Shown piece after piece: positions 55,633 through 64,000 of a DNA stretch of 64,000 nucleotides. Location: assembly GCA_948567375.1 (NCBI GenBank), contig OX419755.1, positions 19,287,001 through 19,351,000 on the forward strand, given 5' to 3'. The DNA comes from Lunularia cruciata. Lineage: Eukaryota; Streptophyta; Marchantiopsida; Lunulariales; Lunulariaceae. Each line of letters opens with the position of its first letter. The stretch's first letter is position 1. Made by a program: the position numbers and the translations under genes. Under the pieces are notes generated by a model that saw only the letters and a list, made by a program, of their open reading frames with translations, searched no databases and was not told the origin of the DNA.

Positions 55633-55768
55633 TGTATGTTATGTGGCTCTTCTGGTGGAGCTACTACTATGTTGGTCTATGTGATAGCTATTTAGATGAT
55701 GGAATATAATATTTTTTACTCCTCTCTTCATGATGGTTCCTCAAGGACAATGGTTATGTCCTAGATGT
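55633..55768 (+). pseudogene. PHD-finger remnant at the C-terminus of family E
   Basis: The frame gives CMLCGSSGGATTMLV. After a one-base shift comes a CD pair, and after another shift TPLFMMVPQGQWLCPRCT. Cys spacing (CxxC at the start, WxCPxC at the end, the LVCD step and the Pro-rich loop) follows the C4HC3 PHD zinc finger. Of the eight ligands, five are visible and three appear mutated. PHD fingers read histone tails. Confidence 0.6.
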
Positions 55769-55954
55769 ACTTGACCTATAGTTAGTTCACCCTTTATGCA
55801 ATATAGATTATAGACAAGCAACTAATGATGGAGCTCGATAGCACCTAGCCTCTAATCTTTGCCCACCATAGGGTATACCACTTACTTAGAGTAGATGGCT
55901 ATCTAAAGTTAGAGGGACCTAAGAGGCAATTGTTTAGGCACTTTAGAGTTCATG

Positions 55955-56455
55955 TGGAAAAGACCAAGGAGAGATATAAGAGAATGGAAGATCAAAGTGA
56001 AAGATCACAATTGGGAATAAACAAAACTCTAAATGCCTAGCATGAGCTTCAGCTTTGGCATTTATAAGGAACATAAAAAGCTCTTTAGAAGCTTCTCATG
56101 AATGTTCCTAAATGTCTCCTTCTTAGAGTGCAAGCCAAGCTAACTAAGAAGCTTCTCAAGAAGCTTCCTTTTAGAAGCCACCTACTTGGCATGCAAGCTA
56201 AGGTAATTGAGAAACTTCTCAAAAAGTTTTCTTCTAGAAGCCACTTATTTGGCATGCAAGCTAAGCTAGCTAGGAAGCTTCCCAAGAAACTTTCTCCTAA
56301 AAGTCACCACTTAGCATGCACATTACCTGATACTTGGAAAGTACCAAGTAGCTTCCTAGATAACTCTCAAATAGTTTTATAATTCTTGGCTAATTTGGTC
56401 TTTTTACTACTTTGCTAGTCTCAACTAACTCATTTGTAAACTCTATATTGTTACA
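55955..56455 (-). mobile_element. Solo LTR, family C, reverse
   Basis: 501 bp. The plus-strand ends TGGAAAAGACC and ATTGTTACA are the reverse of the family C LTR ends. Perfect 5-bp duplications TCATG lie at 55950-55954 and 56456-56460. It contains the 'gaagcttc' motif repeats typical of this LTR. The host sequence 'agagttcatgtatgacttatg' is restored when the LTR is removed and also occurs intact near 56992. Confidence 0.9.
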
Positions 56456-57080
56456 TCATGTATGACTTATGTATGAGTTGTGCTTCTATAGTGTATGATG
56501 TTGATTGCAATGTACATTATATAATGATGTATATGCGCATGACAATTATCATGACATTTGTAGCACCAAAGGTAGGTTGCTTAGACATTGGAATGGTAGT
56601 GTTGGTAATCATAGGTATTTTGGTAGTTACTCATAGACAACTTATTGGTTGTCCATTTTTATATTAGGGCTATTGATCACATGGTGGAACCCACCATCAC
56701 TTGCACCATTTGTACCATTAGATGTGCCATCAACAGTGCTTGTAGGGTTTGAGACCTAGGTCAAGCAAAGGGATATAGGGTGTAGCTCTAGAGAGCTTAT
56801 TTCTCTACTATTGAGCTTTCAAGTTCTTGGCTATGGTGGACAGAGGTTGACAAATATCATCTGGAGTCTCTATGCTAGAGTCAGTGTGGCTTGACTATAA
56901 TTAGTGCTTGATTGTTGGCAGATTGTTGAGTGAAGGATCAAGTACATATCTGATTTGAGTGGTAGAATGAATAGATTATTGTGGCACTTCAGAGTTCATG
57001 TATGACTTATGTGTGAGTTGTGCTTCTATAGTGTATGATGTCGACATTAATGTATGTTGTGTAGCAATGTACACAAGACA
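56456..57080 (+). repeat. Direct repeat flanking, possible family E terminal sequence
   Basis: The block 'tatgacttatgtatgagttg...ttctatagtgtatgatgt' at 56461-56507 recurs at 56997-57043, about 540 bp later. It follows the family E coding end, so it may be part of that family's LTR or untranslated region. The boundaries are unclear. Confidence 0.45.
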
Positions 57081-59300
57081 TCAATATCTATTTGTTTTTC
57101 TTATATCTAACTTACCAATAACATATTTACTATAGTAAATAATTTATACTCCTTGACTTTAGTTTACATAAAAACCGTAAATGCATTCCAATTTATTGAG
57201 TTATCAAAACTAAGTTATTAAATATTCCATTCTTTGTTATAAGTAAGTACTTTCCATAGAAAATAAATTTTATTTAATTTATGTTAATACCTAATAAGTA
57301 CTAAACTAGAGAAGAGATCAAAATAATATTTAATTTGCTATAGTTCTCCCTAATTAATGTTAGTCTTGAAGACCAAATCCAAAAGAAAATGTAAAGAAGA
57401 AATGTACAAATGACTACATAAAAGACAGTCCAAAATGTAAACTATGGCTGAAGACCTTAATCTATTAATTGGAAGTGAGGATCTACTTAGTTCTTGGTTC
57501 TTGGAAAGTAACTCAATTTTTTAGAAGGTTCTTAAGCATCTTATAGCCTAGCCTAAATATACATGGTTCTTAAGTACTTTATTAGCATATTTAGTCCCTA
57601 GTATTTATTATTAAATACCTTATAATATTTTCAAATAGTATTTATTTAGGAAATTTTGGAGTATTCTCAAGAAATTTCTAGCAACTCATATTACAAAATT
57701 CTTCTAAATTATTATGGAAATTAGCATATTATTATATATTTCACTTTAAGTATGCAATGATTTCCTTGAACTCTTGGATTGCATAGTAAGCATTATGAAG
57801 ATGATGAAGATGCTATTATTGCATTGTACAAGGATAACCTTTCCAAAAAAATGTATACTCAATATGTTAGTGATGGCTATGATTACCCAACTTTTGGGTA
57901 AAAATGTATTGAATTGAAAGCACATCAGAATCCCTTACACAATCTTAACTAGGGAAAGTTAAAATTTATCACAGAAAGAGATATTTCAAAAATGGAAAGT
58001 TTCAATTTAGAAATGTAGAAGATAAGTTAGATACAAACTTAAGGGGCAAGATCAAGTTGAAAAAAATAAGAGAGATAAATTTTGAAAATAGAGAAAAGTC
58101 TAACATGGAGCTTGATAATAAACTTTAGTATCCAATAAAGAGACTAAAGACTAATGACTAGAGAGCATAATTTATCACGAACTTAAATACATGTCATGAA
58201 AAATACATTAAGGATATCATTTTTATAATTTAGGTAGCAAGAAAATTAGCAATAGTTTCTTGGATAGAAGAAGATAAATAGACAATAAAGTGGAGTACTA
58301 TAAATATCAACAAATGAGAGAGTGAAAAAACTATTAGATCTAAAGGGTAGTCTTGATCAAGAAATCAATTAAGAAAGAGATAAAATTTATTTCTTCCTTT
58401 CTTGTAACTGTTATTTGCAATTCTATGGTTGGAAGTAGAGTAATTATAAAGGACCAAAATTCAAGAGAACAAGTAAGGAGGATGGAAGAGGGAATATGAA
58501 CCCAAAAAAAATGGAATGTCTTCCAAATGCTAAAGATGATCCAAGGCTTTGTTGTATACTTGATTTACATGTTTTCAATGTCAAAGTTAGCTATTAATCT
58601 TCTAGGCAAGTTAACTTCTTGACAAAGTTAGTTAATTTTGACAAAGCTTCCTAGAAAGCTTACAATCAAAGGAAGTTCCTTAGTTCCTTACTACTAGCTT
58701 GGTCAATCTCTAGAAAGGCTCCTTAGTACCTTCAAAATATTCTTCTATAGAATTACTTACATAATTCCTAGTAGTATATTCTAGAGGTTTATATGAACCT
58801 ATATGAAAATTTCTACTAAGTTATTGTGGTAGATTTGTGTTTTAACATACATTTACCTTGTGCTAGTCCGTGTCATCCATATTGTTGTATTTTATTTGAA
58901 CTCTTTGATGACATATTGAGGATTTGTGCTTCACATTGCATTGTGAAGCATATTCCTCATGATCCTCAATATTGTAGGTAGGAGAACCTGATTATAATCA
59001 AGTAAAGAAGATGGATATGCTAGTAATGAAACCTTTCCATCTAAGAATGTGGAAGATAAGATTTATGTAGATGTGGTAAAGAAGATCAATTTGATAATCA
59101 ATGAAAGAGGAAAGCTCAAGACTGTCCTAAGGAATAATTTTATAGGAGCAAGTTCAAAAAATAATAAGGAAAATTTATGATAGAGAGCATAACAAAAGTA
59201 CAAAAGACATTATAATTGCATATATCTATAATCTTCAAACAATTTTAGGCAACAAGTAAGATGTAAAAGAAGGAGGAAGTACTAGGAATCTTAGAAGATA
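57081..59300. other. AT-rich sequence, no gene seen
   Basis: Stop codons in every frame and no recognised motif. A part near 58600-58780 vaguely recalls family C LTR wording ('gcttcctagaaagctt') but is too diverged to assign. Confidence 0.4.
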
Positions 59301-60620
59301 GAGGAGCATATAAGTTATCAAGAACTAAGTGATGTTAACCATAATTAAGAAAGAGAACAATTTATGGAAAGGAGATGTTAACCATAATGAAGAGAGAGAA
59401 GAAAGAAAGAGAAGAGAAAGAGAGAATCCAATACTTAGAGTTGTTGTAGAGAAACCTCACATGCTCTCCCAATGTGAATTGTTTGTCGGTAATTCTTGTA
59501 GAGCACAAAATAGTTATAGATTTGAAGTCTTGTTTCTTTTGCTTGCAAATCTAGTATTAATTGTCCATTTGGAATCCGATTTGAGAAGGGAGAAGTCCAG
59601 CTATGCTAGAACTATCTTCGGGTAATCTTTTCAATACATGTCTACAGATACAAATACTGTACAGAGCTTTCGTTGAACTGTTTTAAGTTGTAGACTTCCA
59701 CGACAGAAGCAGCAACTTAATCTCTCCGGTTTCTCCATGGAGGAATCTGACGACTAACAACCTCACAGGGTCCATTTCGGAGAGCCTTGTGGCTACCGTA
59801 TGTAGACCCCTTGAACCAATTGGTTTTGCGGGAGGAACGACTGAAAGTGTAGTGGTTTGGATACTGCCTGTTGAACATTTTTCACGACAGTGCACTGATT
59901 TGAAGTGTCTGTATAACTCGATGATGATTTCTGGAAGTAGTGTGGGGAGCCGCAGTGTTGTAGTTTGTGACCTGATGTGATGGGAATGAGGCTTGAGGAG
60001 TTAGCTCTATAATCCCCGGAGAATTGGACTTTTTGGCTTTGTTACGTTCCCAAATTTGAATCGGATGATACATCGTCCATATGAGTCTCATGTATCTGTT
60101 TTTGTAGTATGTGATTTGTCAGCAAATGTCGTGTTGAATTTGTGTGAAGTGGAGAGTTGGATTTGATGAACAATTGTAATATTCTTGTGTACCGAACACA
60201 ATGAGGAGGTTTGCTCTATCGACGCTGAGGCGAAAATTGAGGTGTGATGAGATTGAGCGAATGCTTGTGTCGCTCCAAACCAGCAGACTACCTCTCGGTG
60301 TGTCTTGACTTCTTCTCTTTCCAGGTTTGTATTCAGCTACATTGATCTCCCTCTCCCTAATTCAAGCTTTGAGATCAAATATGCTGTCAAGAGACCTTGT
60401 ACCGGTTCTTACTTTTAGTCTGATGACAGTAGGACTCATTGGACACGCAACATTGATTGAATTAGCTTGACGATTAAAATGCTCACGAGATCCATTACGA
60501 CACCTTCTAAAATCTGCAGATTATTCTACTTGATCATGCCCGCTGCTGAACCAAAAACGAGACTGCACTCTAGTGCTATAGTAGTTAAGCTGATGATTCC
60601 GGATCTTAAATTTGTGTGAA
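59301..60620. other. Unclassified sequence, more balanced composition
   Basis: Two adjacent minus-strand frames (60091-59882 and 59895-59683) and a short plus frame at 60201 (MRRFALSTLRRKLRCDEIER) are present. None is recognised. The higher GC content than the flanks might mark a decayed host gene. Confidence 0.25.
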
Positions 60621-60622
60621 AT

Positions 60623-61450
60623 TTGCTTTTTGGGTTTCAAAAATGTCCTGATGCTTGTATCGTTTATTTGGATTCAGTTTACGAGCCATATGTGCAAAGT
60701 TCTTCCAGCTACCAAATTTTCACCCGCTCAAATTATGCAAATTTTGAGACACCCTCATTCCTCCATGTTGTGGTGTTGAGGTTGCTTCCCAATCTTAGGG
60801 TTGGTCACAAACAAGTGTCATGGCTATTGAGGTGTAGTCTTCACAGGGTCTTAGTAGAGAACTCTGCATTACCTTCTCTCTTGCCAACCTTCCACCACCT
60901 AACATTGAAAATGATGCTACTGTTTTAGTAGTAGCCATTGAAGCTACAATCACTTTGTCCAAGTCTAAGGAGATTTGTCTCCTTAAACCCTTTCTTTTCC
61001 TTCTCTACACTTAAAAACCTCCTCTCTTGTGATCATGAGGGTGTAGTCCGGACGTCCTCAAGTACAACTACATGGGTTGGAGTCACCACCCGTTACCCTT
61101 TGGAAGGCACCACAAGTGAGTTCCACATTGTTGTGACTTTTGGTGTTGGACGAGGAATCTTCTTGAGTTGTAACTACAAAATCATAATATCTTCCTCCTC
61201 ATCCACCACAATTTCTTCTTCTCTCTTGATGGTGGGCTGGTCCAATGCTTTTGGCACCACCATGGCCATGGGGATGGATTGCACTTCCATGCCCTACTCT
61301 ACCTTGCTTCACTCTCCTTTGGAAAATACTTCAATATGGGAGAAGGAAGTCTCTTGTCCTAGACGTGCTCCCTTGTTCATCAAAGATGATTCCTTCTCCC
61401 CAAACACTTGGAATTCTTCAACATGGTGTTGAGTTTTGGTTTGCATAGCT
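60623..61450. other. Unassigned open frames, possible family D relative on the minus strand
   Basis: A plus frame of 164 codons (60938-61432) is the longest here but is Ser/Thr-rich and without a motif. The minus strand gives KREEEIVVDEEEDIM and LQLKKIPRPTPKVTTMWNSL with few stops. That acidic-then-basic pattern resembles family D. The assignment is uncertain. Confidence 0.25.
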
Positions 61451-63550
61451 AGTGAAAAATGAGTTTAGTATAGTTTATCTCTACATTATTAGAGTAGATT
61501 ATAGGACGGATCCCATGGTTAAGCTATTGCCATGTGAGCAATCTAGATGCATGTATACAATTTGCTATGTGGATTATGGTCTTGTTCTCTTTGATAGCTC
61601 TTATGTATATAAGTGGTGGAGAGTTGATAGAAGAGGGGTGTGTTTTAGTTTTAAGAGTCTTGAGTAGGAGAAGGGTGCTTGAAGTGAGAGTTATAGCAGA
61701 ATGTAGGATTTAGAGCATAAGAAGTACTTGAGTAGGAGATATCATGTGCTCTTTATTTTCCACTTCCAAATTCATTTATCATCAGTTTTTAGATGATTCT
61801 CAAGTTGCCATTTGGCAAAAACAAAACCAACTAAATAACAAAAAAGCAAACGATTGTGTCCCAAGTTTAGAAGTTTAGAGTTTTCAACCATTGAAGGAGT
61901 TAGGAGAGTGCATTTGAGGAGAGAAGACTATAATTGGAGAGAAGAGATGATAGAATATAATTTTAGGATATAAAACAAGTGATTTGATTAGATTTTTAGA
62001 GGAATATGATTGATTGAATTGAGGGGGTTAGAATTCATACTTAGGTGCATAAATTTGATAATTTGGAGAGCTCCATGACATATTTTTATGATTTTTTAAT
62101 GGGGTTAGAGAGTAGAAAAAGCTCTTAAAATTATGAGTAGAAGAAATAACATTTTTGGTTCAATCTCAAATTAGATCTAGTTGATTGAAGTTGGAGCTTT
62201 TAGAAAGTAAAGTGTTGAGATGAAATGATGAACAAATTTTGGAATTCTAATCAATTTTCAAGTTATGGTTCAAATCACCTTATGAAAATATCTAGCATTT
62301 TTGGTCGTTAATAATTTCATCTCTTTGAAAAGGTCTCCTTGAATTCCTCAAATAGAGAATTTAGGGTTTTGGATCAAGTATATGTATAGCTCACAAGTTA
62401 GTCTAGATCAAAAATTGATCCATATTTAGTGATTTGGGTCGGATTAGACTTTCAAAATTTACATGGTTTACATGGTTTTAGAAAAGTGCATAACTAGCTA
62501 CTTAGACAATTTTGGGTGAGAGTGAGACCTAATGCAACAAGTTCTACTGAAAATACTATTTTGTAAGCTCAATTGAGCATTTCTATATTCAATCATGACT
62601 GAATATCAATTCTCCTAATTTTATGACTATGATTGAAAATTTTAGTTTTCTTGAGTGTTTATGAGGATTATGTACCTTTGATCCAAAAATCTGGAGAAAA
62701 TTTTTAAGAGCCAAGACAAACCCTTAATTATGGATTTTGAAATTAGGGTAGAAACTATTAAAACAAATTGGCCAAGTTTGAGATCTTGTCAAGGGAGCTA
62801 TAGTAGTCTGATTGTGGCTAGCTGCATACCCTTAGAAAACTTATCTCATAGACTTTTGATTGAATTTTAGATCATTTGAATTAGAGCGACACAAAAAGTT
62901 TTATTCTCTTTTGAGTTGCATAGAGTTTTCCCTCAAAAAGGTATAGAATTCCTCACTTGGAGTACAAATTGGATTGAAAGTTGGAGTACATATTGGAAAA
63001 AACTTGTAAAGATTGAAATTAGCGTGAGGATAGGGTAGGAGGCTCTGAAGTTGATTTCCACCAAAAGCATAGAGAGTTGTTTTTGAAATCTTGTGGTTGG
63101 ATCCTCTCCGTGTCTGCATGCTTGTTTGTATGCTCAGTTGGCGTGGATTGGTGTGCGTGCATATTGCACTTAGATTTTTTCTTTCTAGGAGTGTTGTGTA
63201 TTTCTCCTTATTAATGCTTGAAGTGATGACCAGCAGACTAGGAGTGCATATTATGATGACAAGTTAGGTTGTTTGTTACTCCTTTACTCAATAGAAGGAA
63301 TACTAGAAACAAGAGTGGTGGGTTTTGATGGTTGGATAACACATGCATTAAGACTAGTATTGACAAATTTACATACAAGCTCTGATTTGTAAGCTCCATA
63401 GTAATGCACCTTATGTGTTCCTAGAGAGAAAGGCAAAGTATGATAACATGGAGTTATTTTTGAGTGATGGTCACTCCATCCTTACTTCCTAATCTTGAAC
63501 CACCAACGGATCATGAATTCTCTTTGTTAGAAGAATTCACAACTTGAGGA
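61451..63550. other. AT-rich sequence, no gene seen
   Basis: No coding motif, RNA gene or repeat unit was recognised on either strand. Confidence 0.4.
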
Positions 63551-63559
63551 TTAAGTTGG

Positions 63560-64000
63560 TACCTCTTTCTTGACTAGGATGGTATTGCAATCACCTCCCA
63601 TTTGCTTGTGCTTGCTCTTGTAACCTTGTCTATAGGGGCCCATTTCTTTATTTTTGGTAATGCAAGAAGGCCCCTTTGTAGTTCTTGGTCTCCATTGCAT
63701 ATTTGGGTTGGGCTTGATGGTAGCCCACTCAATAGTAGTAATGCATTGTGAAGATTGTCCACTCCTCCTTCAATAGCTACATCTTGATGTAAAAGTGACA
63801 GAAAAATGAAATGAGGATGGTGTTTCCTCCATGTATTTGGAGTTGCTTTGTCATCTCTTGAGCATGATAAAATATCTTTGCCTAGTCCATGGGTTTTCCT
63901 TTGTGCAAAAACTAGAAGAAGGTGGCCTACCTATTTTTGATGTGAGTTGTCCTTGTTGATATGAAGATCTTTATGAGCAAGGTCATCATTATGCAATGGG
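63560..64000 (-). pseudogene. Possible third family D copy, cut by the window edge
   Basis: One minus frame reads FLHKGKPMD, then IFYHAQEMTKQ and ISFFCHFYIKM. The two other family D copies have YLYQGKPMN, EARMRELAR and PFIIHFYMEM in the same order. Stops interrupt it. Similarity is modest, so this is tentative. Confidence 0.35.

Noticed and set aside
60938-61432. 164-codon plus-strand frame as a real gene
   Set aside because: Ser/Thr-rich composition without motifs. The opposite strand looks at least as protein-like. There is no start context or splice support.

Overview
The window reads as nuclear DNA of a land plant with a repeat-rich genome. It holds an intron-containing NLR immune-receptor gene pair, fragments of chloroplast and probably mitochondrial DNA, and about 35 kb of decayed, nested Ty3/gypsy LTR retrotransposons. 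The NLRs carry an N-terminal alpha/beta-hydrolase domain instead of TIR or coiled coil. That hydrolase-NBS-LRR architecture is known from liverworts and other non-seed plants, so a bryophyte, lycophyte or fern is the best guess. The species cannot be named from the sequence alone.

Region 1 (1-20 kb). Two paralogous hydrolase-NB-ARC-LRR genes lie head to tail on the minus strand: copy 1 at 1-2829, running off the left edge, and copy 2 at about 14077-18542. Their upstream leaders are also homologous (2830-4225 and 18543-19926). Exon structure can be read directly: a 19-codon exon 1, a hydrolase exon 2, a small exon 3 with the likely catalytic His, then an NB-ARC/LRR exon. Both copies carry frameshifts or deletions and look like pseudogenes. 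Between them lie three copies of an AT-rich dispersed repeat (R), one copy of a second repeat (G), a small LRR remnant and a candidate promoter with a pyrimidine-rich leader. Repeat R copy 1 is split by a 0.5-kb mosaic of organelle DNA: psbD, a group II intron-like piece, chloroplast 23S rRNA, and apparently mitochondrial 18S rRNA.

Region 2 (20-27 kb). Mostly AT-rich non-coding sequence. It holds a reverse-strand gag fragment of retroelement family A, the second copy of repeat G with a 92-bp tandem triplication and a long (AT)n tract, and a solo LTR.

Region 3 (27-57 kb). A nested retrotransposon cluster. Family C (28144-34002) and family A (42737-52063) are chromodomain-bearing Ty3 elements with both LTRs. 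A reverse family A remnant lies at 35057-37450, the 3' half of family B at 52064-54404, and the split family E at about 41900-42736 and 54405-55950. Family E encodes a decayed PHD finger after its integrase. Solo LTRs of A, B, C and F are bounded by 5-bp target duplications, which gives a relative insertion order. An unidentified repeat-encoded protein family (D) occurs in two opposite copies and perhaps a third at the right edge. Every retroelement reading frame is broken.

Region 4 (57-64 kb). AT-rich and nearly featureless, with weak traces of coding sequence that I cannot identify.
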